A DNA stretch of 64,000 bases, from contig JANXLU010000068.1 of assembly GCA_025354985.1 (NCBI GenBank), forward strand, positions 1-64,000. Reading direction: 5' to 3'. Below the pieces are notes generated by a model that saw nothing but the letters and a program-made list of their open reading frames with translations, did no database searches and had not been told where the DNA came from. This DNA comes from Chloroflexota bacterium. Lineage in GTDB: Bacteria; Chloroflexota; Anaerolineae; J036; Brachytrichaceae. Both the position numbers and the translations under genes were made by a program. Of the stretch, positions 8,735 to 17,924 are shown piece after piece. Every line of letters starts with the position of its first letter. Position 1 is the first letter of the stretch.

Positions 8735-11318
8735 AACGGTTATTTGGTATGTCTGGATCCAAGTAATTGCCACGGTTGGCTGGCTTGTATCGCGGTCCTG
8801 GCTCGGTTCACTCCCAAGCAGTGGTTACGGAGCCAGCAAGGCGCTTGGAGTGCTGCTAGTAGGCTACGTTTATTGGGCGGCGATCACGTTCGGGCTGGCG
8901 CGCAACGGTGCCGGAGCGGCGCTGCTTGCCATTGTTGTGATTGCAATGGTTGGCACTTGGCTGCAATCGCGTCACCCGCGTGCGCAACAACAGCCGCTTG
9001 GCATTGCCTTATCCTTTGGCGCTCGAAGCGATGCACTAAGGCGAACGTTTGCACTGAGTCTTACTCCGGCTCAAATGGCGACCGAAGTTGTTTTCGCGGT
9101 TGCATTTATTGCATGCGCAGTTTACCGTTCCTATAATCCGACGATCGACAGCGCGGGTGGCGAAAAATATATGGACTACATGATGTTCAACGCCATACTT
9201 CGCAGTGACACATTTCCGCCCACAGACGCATGGTTGAGCGGTTATGCGATCAGCTACTACTACTTTGGCTATGTTCAGCAAAGCATGATCCAAATGCTGG
9301 CTGGCGTTTCCAGGGGCGTTGCCTTTAACCTTTCCGGGGCTACCACCTTTGCGCTGACGTGTGCGGCAGCCTTTGGCGTTGGTTACGATCTGTGGGCGGC
9401 CCACCTGGCTCGCAACGAACCAGTCCTGGCGCCTTCAGTTGGCGTTCCTCACGCCGCCAGTACGTTTAGCCGTCGGCAAAATTCGCCTATTCTGGCCGGA
9501 CTGCTCACCGCTACCATGTTGGCTTGCATGGGAAATCTCGGTGGCCTTATAGAAAGTGGTCGTTGTTCAGGGGTATTGGGAAAGCCGTTGATGCAGTGGT
9601 TGGACATCAGAAACAAAGCAACGGATCCGATTGAGTGTGCAGGTTTGGTTCCCACCAGGTTCTACTGGTGGTGGGATTGGAGCCGCGTAGTTCATGACCG
9701 CACACCAACGGGCGGGGACCAGGAAGCAATCGCAGAGTTCCCTGCGTTTAGTTTCGCGCTTGGCGACAATCATCCACATGTGATGAACCTGCCATTTGTT
9801 ATCCTTGCCGTTGCAATCGCTTTGGCCCTGTATTTGCGCGAGGATGGCGACCGCTGGCCAAACGTTCCCGCACTTGCAAATGAGAAGCGTGAAATAGAGT
9901 TAACGCCAGCACTTGGGCGCGATATTGGCATGTTCATTTGGCGTTCCTTGCAACCTATTGATGAGCTATTCCTCACATCTGTAATCGTCGGCGCGCTGAG
10001 CTTTATGAACACCTGGGATTTCCCAATATTTGGAGGTCTCGTCCTCGGTGCATCAATTCTTAAACGATGGCTGCGTGCACAATCCACTGCCGGTCCCGTA
10101 ATCTATGCCGGCGTATCTTTTGCACTCGCGTATGCACTGTATTTTCCATGGTACGGAACCTTTGCATCGCAGGCGCGCGGTATCGGTATTAACCTCTTTA
10201 ATGGAACCAGCTTCGTCCAATTCTTTGTACAATTTGCGCCGTTCGTAATTGCCTTGCCTGCGTTCTTATTCCTGACAGCGCGCCGCCAGTCCATGCCAAT
10301 TCTCGCAACGGTCGGGCGGGCGCTGGCGCTGACCGGGTGCGGTCTGGTGCTCATCCTGCTGGGGGCCGCTGGAATTGGATTGTTGTCGCCACAACTGCGC
10401 GGTCTGCTGGAGGAAATGAACCGGACCGGTGCCGTGTTGGGTATACCTCGCGCAACTGCCATTCAGGCAATTGTGGGCCGCCTTGGTCACCTGGCCGAAC
10501 CGCTGTTTCTACTTATGATTGTTGCGGTGACCATCCTTCTACTTTCCACCATTCGTAATAACCGTGGAAACGCCACAAGTTCAACGGCTTCAATCCAGTC
10601 GTTTGTTACCGTGCTATTCGCGATTGGCGCCCTGGTGGCTGGTTCAGTCGAGTTTGTCTTCTTGCTCGATAACTTTGGCACTCGGATGAACTCTATATTC
10701 AAATTTTGGTACATGACATGGAACCTCTGGAGTATTGGATCGGCGTTTGCCGTGATGCTGTTTATCAGCACGCGCAGAGTTGCGTCGGGCGTGGTAACCG
10801 CGGTGATATTGCTGCTGGGCGCGTGTGGCTTGCTCTATCCAATATTTACGGCGCTGTCGCGTACGGGTAACTTTGTCGGGCCGGCCACGCTTGATGGCTC
10901 GGCGTATCTACAGCAATATCACCCAGCTGACGCAAAGACGATCGACTGGTTTAACACCTCGGTCAGCGGTGCACCTGTGGTCGCCGAGGCACCCGCCGAC
11001 AAGGGCGGGAGCTATAAATACGAGGGTCGGATAAGTGCCTTCACCGGATTGCCGACTCCGCTTGGTTGGGGCGGCCATGAAAGCCAGTGGCGTGGAAATT
11101 ATGATGTCCCGGGTCGCCGGGAGCCACAGGTCGAGAGCTTCTTCAACACGACGGACACCGCAGAATATAAACGCCTCGCAACCACACTGGATGTGACGTA
11201 CGTCGTTGTAGGCGATGTCGAGCGCAAGCGCTATGACGCCGCCGGGCTTGAAAAATTTGCCCGGGTTGGCAAAACTGTTTTCGTGTCGGGTGACACGGTT
11301 GTTTATAAAATCAAGTAA
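8727..11318 (+). CDS. DUF2298 (Chlor_Arch_YYY-type) membrane protein
   Basis: GGEKYMDYMMFNAILRS...YAISYYYFGYVQQ...LGDNHPHVMNLPF...MNSIFKFWYMTWNLW; GTG start overlapping the upstream stop by 8 nt. Confidence 0.85.
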   Translation: MFETVIWYVWIQVIATVGWLVSRSWLGSLPSSGYGASKALGVLLVGYVYWAAITFGLARNGAGAALLAIVVIAMVGTWLQSRHPRAQQQPLGIALSFGARSDALRRTFALSLTPAQMATEVVFAVAFIACAVYRSYNPTIDSAGGEKYMDYMMFNAILRSDTFPPTDAWLSGYAISYYYFGYVQQSMIQMLAGVSRGVAFNLSGATTFALTCAAAFGVGYDLWAAHLARNEPVLAPSVGVPHAASTFSRRQNSPILAGLLTATMLACMGNLGGLIESGRCSGVLGKPLMQWLDIRNKATDPIECAGLVPTRFYWWWDWSRVVHDRTPTGGDQEAIAEFPAFSFALGDNHPHVMNLPFVILAVAIALALYLREDGDRWPNVPALANEKREIELTPALGRDIGMFIWRSLQPIDELFLTSVIVGALSFMNTWDFPIFGGLVLGASILKRWLRAQSTAGPVIYAGVSFALAYALYFPWYGTFASQARGIGINLFNGTSFVQFFVQFAPFVIALPAFLFLTARRQSMPILATVGRALALTGCGLVLILLGAAGIGLLSPQLRGLLEEMNRTGAVLGIPRATAIQAIVGRLGHLAEPLFLLMIVAVTILLLSTIRNNRGNATSSTASIQSFVTVLFAIGALVAGSVEFVFLLDNFGTRMNSIFKFWYMTWNLWSIGSAFAVMLFISTRRVASGVVTAVILLLGACGLLYPIFTALSRTGNFVGPATLDGSAYLQQYHPADAKTIDWFNTSVSGAPVVAEAPADKGGSYKYEGRISAFTGLPTPLGWGGHESQWRGNYDVPGRREPQVESFFNTTDTAEYKRLATTLDVTYVVVGDVERKRYDAAGLEKFARVGKTVFVSGDTVVYKIK

Positions 11319-11321
11319 CCC

Positions 11322-14300
11322 ATGGCCACGATCAAGCTCAGCTTCAAACCTCCTGCAATCGCCCTCCCGCGGTTTTCTCCAATTGCAATGGTGGTTTTGT
11401 TTGCAGTTCTAATCGGCGCCGCGCTGCGATTAAATGGATTGCGCTGGGATCAAAACGCACACTACCATCCGGACGAGCGCTTCATTAGCAGTGTCACCGC
11501 TGAGATGAAATGGCCGACTTCCTTTTCACAATGGCTCAACACCCGACAGTCACCAATGAACCCATATTGGAATCTGACTGATAGGCGTGAGCAGGCATTT
11601 GCCTATGGCACGTTGCCGGTGTACCTTACAAAGGCGGTCGGGACCGTCCTCGGTGCTGTCACCGGCGCCAAATGGGACGGATATGACGAGTCCGCGCTCG
11701 TGGGTCGGGCGCTAAGCGGGCTGGCCGATTCAGCTGCGATATTTCTCGTGTTTTTGTTGGGAGCGCGCGTATTCGACCGAAAAGTCGGTGCGATAGCAAG
11801 CGTCCTATATGCGTTTACTGTGCTCAGCATCCAACATTCCCATTTCTACACGACCGACATCACGCTAAACTTCTTCGTGCTACTGACAATATACTGCGCT
11901 GTACGACTAAGTGAATCCGGCAGCCCACGCGCGGCGTTGGCGACTGGAGCTGCGCTGGGAATGGCGCTTGCCAGTAAAACCAGTGGTGCACCGCTTGCCG
12001 CTGTGATACCAGTAGCCCTCGTGCTGTTTGTCGTGCGACGGCACAAGGTCGGTGCTGCGTGGTCATTGGCCGATTTCAGCCCGGTAATACCCACTCTGGT
12101 TCTGGCGACACTGTCGACGCTGGCCTTGTTCTTCGTTTGGGCCCCATATGCGATTTTGGACAGCGCGGCATTCATTCGTAACTTCAAGGAACAGAACGAC
12201 ATTTTGATTAGTGGCGACGCCGATCGGCCATTCACCCGTCAGTATTTTGGTACCGCTCCCTACCTTTATCCCCTGGAGCAAATGGCCCGCTGGAGCCTGG
12301 GCCTACCCTTGGGCGTGATTGCGTATGCCGGCTTCGTCGTCATGGTCATCATTGCGCTGCGCAAACGCGCGTTGGCCCCGGGAAGCGTGCTAATCCTGGC
12401 TTGGATGATCCCGTATTTTCTGATCACCGGGCGTGCATACGCCAAGTTTTTGCGGTATATGCTGCCGCTGTTACCATTGCTTGCGATATGCGCTGCACTG
12501 GCGTTACGCGAGCTTGGCCGTGCGCTGGCACGTGTGCCACATGTGCCACTTGTCCGGTGGGTTTCGCCGGTGCTCACGGCGTTGCTTTTGGTTTCAACGG
12601 CGTGGTGGGCCTTTGCATTTTCGCGAATCTATTCTGAACCGCACACGGCAAACAAGGCCGCCGCATGGATCAATGAAAATATTCCAAAGTCAGCCGCAAT
12701 CGGCATGGAGCACTGGGAAGAGGGGATTGCCGGTTTGGTTGGCTTCCAAAAACCACCGGGGTCCATTCAGCTGCTCAGCTACGACGACGACAGCCCGGCC
12801 AAAATAAATATGTATGCCACCGCGCTGCAACAGAACGACTACATCGCGATGTATAGCAATCGGCTGTATGGCACCGTTCCGCATATACCGGCGCGATACC
12901 CAATGGCGCGCGCGTTCTATGAAAAGTTCTTCAACGGTGAGCTGGGATATGAGCTCGCATATTTCAGCGAGTCCTACCCTCAATTTCTGGGTCTCGCCAT
13001 ATTCGAAGATACCTTCTCCCGCCCGGACCTTCCCCGCCCCGAACCAATCCGTGATTACCACCCGGCCCCGCTCACCATCAACGGCGGCTTTGCCGATGAG
13101 AGTTTCTCCGCCTACGACCACCCACTGGTGATGGTCTTCAAGCGCACCCGCCAGCTAAACCCAGGTGAGCTAAACACATTGCTCAAACCATACCTACCGG
13201 CCCAGCCTTGGAACCCTGCCCTGTCGGCGAACCAACGCGAGCCCCTGCTGACGGCGCAGCAGCGAACTGCCGACATGGCCGGTGGCACGTTCAGCGCGCT
13301 GTTCGATCCGGGTGACCTTGTCAATCAAGTGCCCGTGCTCGCATGGTGGCTGGTCATACAACTGCTAAGTTTCATGGCTTTTCCGTTGGTTGCCATCGCC
13401 TGCAAGCTCATACCTGATCGCGGCTATATTCTTGCGCGCGGTGTTGGATGGCTGGTTCTCGCCTGGCTCGTTTGGTTCCCGGTAAGCCTTGGACTCATAC
13501 CGTACACGCGCTCCACCATCGTTGCGGCAATCGTCGTGATGACCGTAGCGGCGGCAGCCGTCTTCTGGTTGAATCGCAATGACCTAATCCGCTGGATGGC
13601 ATCGCATTGGAAGCTCATTGCACTCGAAGAAGCTCTGTTTACGCTGGCCTTTGTGGCATTCATACTGATTCGGATGGGCAACCCGGACCTGTGGCACCCG
13701 GCGCGCGGCGGAGAGAAACCCATGGACTTTGCTTACCTGATGGCTACCATCAAAAGCACGACTATGCCCCCATTTGACCCATGGTTCGCAGGTGGCTTCA
13801 TAAACTATTACTACTATGGTCAATTTCTGGTCTCGGTCATTGTCAAGCTGACTGGAGTCCTGCCCGAAGTCGCGTATAACCTCGCGATACCAACCCTGTT
13901 TGCGCTCACTTTTACGTTCGTTTTCTCGGTAGCCTCGAACCTGGCGTCACTCAATGGCCGCAAGCAAGCCACAGACCCCGAAAAAACTACCTGGTCGTTC
14001 ATGACAAATCGCTTGGCAATTCTGGCGGGGATTCTCTCCGCACTTTTCGTTACGGTGTTTGGCAACGTGGATGGTGGACTGCGCATTTTCAAGCGACTTG
14101 TATCTATTGGCGGCGCCACCCCCGTTCCGGAAGCCAACATCGGGGCAATGCCATTGGTCACAATGCTGCCTCGCTTCCTGAGCGGTTTGGTAAAAGCCGT
14201 TGCTCAAGGGCAGACCGCGCTTCAAATTCCGCCTGATTGGTATTGGGCTAGCACCCGCCTTTATCCAGGCAGTGGCAGTATTCAAGAGTTTCCATTTTTT

Positions 14301-16112
14301 ACCTTTCTGTATGCCGATCTGCATGCGCACATGATCGCCCTGCCCTTCACCATTCTGGTCCTCAGCCTGGCCCTCGCCATGGCCCTGACGGTTCGTGCAA
14401 ATGAGTCCGTCCGCGATTGGTTTCGACTTCCAACCCTTTCTGTGGCGGCAATCACTGCGATCGCTCTCGGCTCGCTATATCCGATCAACTCATGGGACTA
14501 TCCAACTTATGCGCTGGCAATTGGCGGTGCCATGCTGCTCGGTTGGTGGCACGCTGATCGAACCACGCGCTCGCTGGGTCTCACCCTTGCATCTGGCTTC
14601 GCAATTGCGGCTGCCAGTTTCGCCTTGTATGGGCCATTCCATGCCACCTTTGTCCAGGGCTACACCGGCTTTATCTCACACGATGAGCGCAGCCCGCTAA
14701 CTGGTTACCTAACCATGTTTGGTCTTGCTCTATTCGGGTTGCTCCCTTGGGTCGTTCTCATCCTTCGCAATTGGCTTGCCGGCGCGCGGGCCCAAGACAT
14801 TCGTTCAACCAGCACCACGTTTGCAAGCGCTACAAATCTGCGCACGAGGCTAACCCCTGTAAGGGAGGGAACGGTTGACAAATCGAAGAGCGTATTCCGT
14901 GGCCTCCGCCTGTTGCTTGACCATCCGCAGGAGGCAAACCACATCGTCGCGCTCATGTTTGCACTGCAACAAACTCTATTGCGCTCGCCGTCCTCCACCT
15001 TGGCCTCACTGGAATCGGTTGACCCGATGGCAATTGGTGTGACCGGTCTGTCCGATCAAGAAACGAACGCCATGCAACCCTCCCGAAGCGTTGCCCGGCC
15101 CAATCTGGCAACGCGAATGACGTCCGTGGTTGGCCTGCTTCTCATTGCGCTGGTGGTGGTCAAACTACTTTTTGATGCGTTCGGTGTTGTTGTTCTGCTC
15201 GGCGCGCTTGGCGCCCTGTTAATGACCGCCATTTCAATTACGCGCAAATCGCTGGCGGAATCCTTCCTGTTCGCGGCTGCCGCCCTTGCATTTATCGTTA
15301 CGGCAGGTGTGGATATTTGGTCACTGAAGGGTGACCTCGGTAGGATGAACACGGTATTCAAGTTTTATCTTCAAGCCTGGACGCTATTTGGCATAGCCGC
15401 CGGAGTAGGTGTTGTCAAAGTCTTGGCCGCTCTCCGACCAAAAGTTGCCCAGTCGGATCAAGGCTCGTCCCGAATGCGGCGTACCGCTCTTTCAACGGCC
15501 TGGTGTTTTGGGCTGGCATTGGTCGTGTTGTGTGGGCTGGCCTATCCCATGGCCAGCGTCTATGCCAAAATAAACGATCGCTTTGACGGCACACACGTCC
15601 CGCCAACTTTGGACGGCATGCGCTACTTGACCGAGGCAACCTATGTGGATGAGGCCGAAGTTGCAGGTCAGCGCAAACAAGCGGCTTTAAAGCTCTCGGA
15701 TGACCTGGCCGCAATTCAATGGATTCGCGCCAACCTGCCCGGATCCCCGCTCGTACTGGAAGCGCCAAGCGGCCCGCCACCCCATCCTGGCCTGTACCGG
15801 TGGGGCAACCGGGTGGCGATCTATACAGGCAATCCGACCCTGATCGGTTGGGATTGGCATGAGCGCCAACAACGCCTTGGAACGCCCCAAATCGAGACGC
15901 GTGTAAATGACGTTCTCCAAATCTATACCGGACCTGATCTGGGTCGAACCCGTATGCTGCTATCTGACTATGGCGTAAATTACATCTATCTTGGGGCCGA
16001 GGAGAGGCTGCATTATCCAAGTGCCGAAGCAAAGTTAATAGATATGGGCCAGCGCGGATTGCTGACCAAAATCTATGATGCCAGCAATGTAACCATCTGG
16101 CAGGTCCTGTAA
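11322..16112 (+). CDS. Giant membrane protein: GT39-like GT-C half fused to a DUF2298 half (paralogue of 4025-8734)
   Basis: HYHPDERFISS; GGEKPMDFAYLMATIKS...GGFINYYYYGQ...YADLHAHMIALPF...MNTVFKFYLQAW...IYTGNPTLIGWDWHERQQ. Confidence 0.85.
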   Translation: MATIKLSFKPPAIALPRFSPIAMVVLFAVLIGAALRLNGLRWDQNAHYHPDERFISSVTAEMKWPTSFSQWLNTRQSPMNPYWNLTDRREQAFAYGTLPVYLTKAVGTVLGAVTGAKWDGYDESALVGRALSGLADSAAIFLVFLLGARVFDRKVGAIASVLYAFTVLSIQHSHFYTTDITLNFFVLLTIYCAVRLSESGSPRAALATGAALGMALASKTSGAPLAAVIPVALVLFVVRRHKVGAAWSLADFSPVIPTLVLATLSTLALFFVWAPYAILDSAAFIRNFKEQNDILISGDADRPFTRQYFGTAPYLYPLEQMARWSLGLPLGVIAYAGFVVMVIIALRKRALAPGSVLILAWMIPYFLITGRAYAKFLRYMLPLLPLLAICAALALRELGRALARVPHVPLVRWVSPVLTALLLVSTAWWAFAFSRIYSEPHTANKAAAWINENIPKSAAIGMEHWEEGIAGLVGFQKPPGSIQLLSYDDDSPAKINMYATALQQNDYIAMYSNRLYGTVPHIPARYPMARAFYEKFFNGELGYELAYFSESYPQFLGLAIFEDTFSRPDLPRPEPIRDYHPAPLTINGGFADESFSAYDHPLVMVFKRTRQLNPGELNTLLKPYLPAQPWNPALSANQREPLLTAQQRTADMAGGTFSALFDPGDLVNQVPVLAWWLVIQLLSFMAFPLVAIACKLIPDRGYILARGVGWLVLAWLVWFPVSLGLIPYTRSTIVAAIVVMTVAAAAVFWLNRNDLIRWMASHWKLIALEEALFTLAFVAFILIRMGNPDLWHPARGGEKPMDFAYLMATIKSTTMPPFDPWFAGGFINYYYYGQFLVSVIVKLTGVLPEVAYNLAIPTLFALTFTFVFSVASNLASLNGRKQATDPEKTTWSFMTNRLAILAGILSALFVTVFGNVDGGLRIFKRLVSIGGATPVPEANIGAMPLVTMLPRFLSGLVKAVAQGQTALQIPPDWYWASTRLYPGSGSIQEFPFFTFLYADLHAHMIALPFTILVLSLALAMALTVRANESVRDWFRLPTLSVAAITAIALGSLYPINSWDYPTYALAIGGAMLLGWWHADRTTRSLGLTLASGFAIAAASFALYGPFHATFVQGYTGFISHDERSPLTGYLTMFGLALFGLLPWVVLILRNWLAGARAQDIRSTSTTFASATNLRTRLTPVREGTVDKSKSVFRGLRLLLDHPQEANHIVALMFALQQTLLRSPSSTLASLESVDPMAIGVTGLSDQETNAMQPSRSVARPNLATRMTSVVGLLLIALVVVKLLFDAFGVVVLLGALGALLMTAISITRKSLAESFLFAAAALAFIVTAGVDIWSLKGDLGRMNTVFKFYLQAWTLFGIAAGVGVVKVLAALRPKVAQSDQGSSRMRRTALSTAWCFGLALVVLCGLAYPMASVYAKINDRFDGTHVPPTLDGMRYLTEATYVDEAEVAGQRKQAALKLSDDLAAIQWIRANLPGSPLVLEAPSGPPPHPGLYRWGNRVAIYTGNPTLIGWDWHERQQRLGTPQIETRVNDVLQIYTGPDLGRTRMLLSDYGVNYIYLGAEERLHYPSAEAKLIDMGQRGLLTKIYDASNVTIWQVL

Positions 16113-16113
16113 C

Positions 16114-17319
16114 GTGACGATCAAGCTGCGGAATCCATTCAACCTGCCCTTGCTTCTTGCAGCCCTTGGTTGCATCGGCCTCACTTGGTTTTGGCCCCGG
16201 CTTTTTCCGGGTCTTGCCGCGCTCCGCTGGGCAATTGCGCTGGTATCTATCCTCCTATTTGTATTGAGTTTTTTGAGCAGCCGTCTTGCCGGGTGGCTGG
16301 TGCGCAAACCAGTAATTCTGGCGGGCTACGCCGGCGCAACTTTGATTCGTGTATGGCCTTTGGCGCTGGGTATCGTCGCCTTGCTCGGCGTCGCGCTCTG
16401 GTTTGGCACCCAATCCGGTTCCAACACCGACGATGAACCCGACTTTGTCACTTCGTCTACCGGTGGCGCAGAAATCACAATTCCCTCCGCTGGATCACTC
16501 GAAATCTCTGCAGCATTGACGTTTGGAAAGGAAGGAACCGCTCCGGGCGAATTCCGCGAACCACACGGTATCGCCATCGGCAAGGATGGCACTATCTATG
16601 TTGCTGATACTTTAAACCTGCGCGTCCAAGTTTTTGATCCATCCGGCAAGCCCATCCGCCAAATCACGCGCGGCGCGGAGGCGTTCAAACAACCGTTTGC
16701 CCTTGCCATCACCAATAATGGTGAGTTGTTGGTTTTGGATTCGGAACGTGCCACAATCGAGCGATTTTCATCCGATGGAAAATTACTGTCGAGCTTTGGC
16801 GGTAACCTTGGATTCTATTTCCCACGTGCAATCGCGCTGGATGCCCAGGAAAACATTTATGTGGCCGATACCGGTGGGTCCAAGGTGGTCAAGCTTTCGC
16901 CAACCGGTGAAGCCATGCTCGTTTTCGGAGTCAAAGGCAAAGAGCGCGGCGAATTTACCGAGCCAACTGGCGTGGCAATTTCCCCAAACGGGACAGTGTT
17001 CACCATCGACCCATCCAATCGCAAACTGTCGGCATTTAGCCCGGACGCCACGTTTATCCGTGACACGCCCATCGAGGCTGCCGGCAGTGTCAACGCACCC
17101 AAGCTCGTCCTTGAACCCGGAGGGACGTTGCTTGTAAGCGTGCCTGAACCGCACCTTGTGCGCCGATACAGCGCTTCGCTCAAACCATTGGGCGAGTTCG
17201 GCGGCGGCGGCACCGAACCCGGGCGCTTTCGCTTGCCTACATTCTTGGCCCGCGCGGCAAATGACATTTGGGTTGCCGACACACTCAATCACCGGATTCA
17301 AAAGATCACACCAAAGTAA
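16114..17319 (+). CDS. Membrane-anchored NHL-repeat beta-propeller protein
   Basis: N-terminal TM segments, then repeated GEFREPHGIAIGKDGTIYVADTLNLRVQVFDPSGK / FYFPRAIALDAQENIYVADTGGSKVVKLSPTG / GRFRLPTFLARAANDIWVADTLNHRIQKI. GTG start one base after the upstream stop. Confidence 0.88.
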   Translation: MTIKLRNPFNLPLLLAALGCIGLTWFWPRLFPGLAALRWAIALVSILLFVLSFLSSRLAGWLVRKPVILAGYAGATLIRVWPLALGIVALLGVALWFGTQSGSNTDDEPDFVTSSTGGAEITIPSAGSLEISAALTFGKEGTAPGEFREPHGIAIGKDGTIYVADTLNLRVQVFDPSGKPIRQITRGAEAFKQPFALAITNNGELLVLDSERATIERFSSDGKLLSSFGGNLGFYFPRAIALDAQENIYVADTGGSKVVKLSPTGEAMLVFGVKGKERGEFTEPTGVAISPNGTVFTIDPSNRKLSAFSPDATFIRDTPIEAAGSVNAPKLVLEPGGTLLVSVPEPHLVRRYSASLKPLGEFGGGGTEPGRFRLPTFLARAANDIWVADTLNHRIQKITPK

Positions 17320-17320
17320 C

Positions 17321-17887
17321 GTGCCCCACTCCACCGCGCCCACGCGCCCGTGCGTCTTTTTGGATCGGGACGGAACCCTCATTGAGGAACGCCACTATTT
17401 GCACGATCCAGGTCACGTGCACCTTTTGCCGGGCACCGTTTCCGGTCTGCGCCTGCTTGTTGACCATGGTCACCCATTGGTCGTGGTGACCAATCAAGCC
17501 GGGATCGGTCGCAGCCTATACACCGAACATCAAATGCACGCCTGTAATCAGCGAATGGTGGAACTGCTGGCCGCGGCCCATATCGCTCTTGATGGTTTGT
17601 ATTTTTGTCCTCATATCCCATCTGACAATTGCAAGTGCCGCAAACCTGCAATCGGCATGGCCCTCCAAGCGTCGCGAGACTTGGGCGTTACTTTGTCAGG
17701 CGCCTGGGTGATTGGGGACAAGGCACTTGACGTTAATCTGGCCTTAGGTATTGGCGGCCATGGCATCCTCGTGCGCACCGGTTATGGTCAAGACCCGGTT
17801 CAGCAATCACTGTGTGCACCAGAAGCGATTTGCAATGATCTTTATGATGCCGCTTCCTGGATCATCGCACACGAACCACGACCGTAA
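17321..17887 (+). CDS. gmhB: D-glycero-D-manno-heptose 1,7-bisphosphate phosphatase-like HAD phosphatase
   Basis: VFLDRDGTLIEE...VVVTNQAGIGRS...CPHIPSDNCKCRKPAIGMALQA...VIGDKALDVNLA; GTG start. Confidence 0.85.
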   Translation: MPHSTAPTRPCVFLDRDGTLIEERHYLHDPGHVHLLPGTVSGLRLLVDHGHPLVVVTNQAGIGRSLYTEHQMHACNQRMVELLAAAHIALDGLYFCPHIPSDNCKCRKPAIGMALQASRDLGVTLSGAWVIGDKALDVNLALGIGGHGILVRTGYGQDPVQQSLCAPEAICNDLYDAASWIIAHEPRP

Positions 17888-17924
17888 TAATTGTGACAAA
17901 CGTTCTAAGTTCGATAACCTGCCT

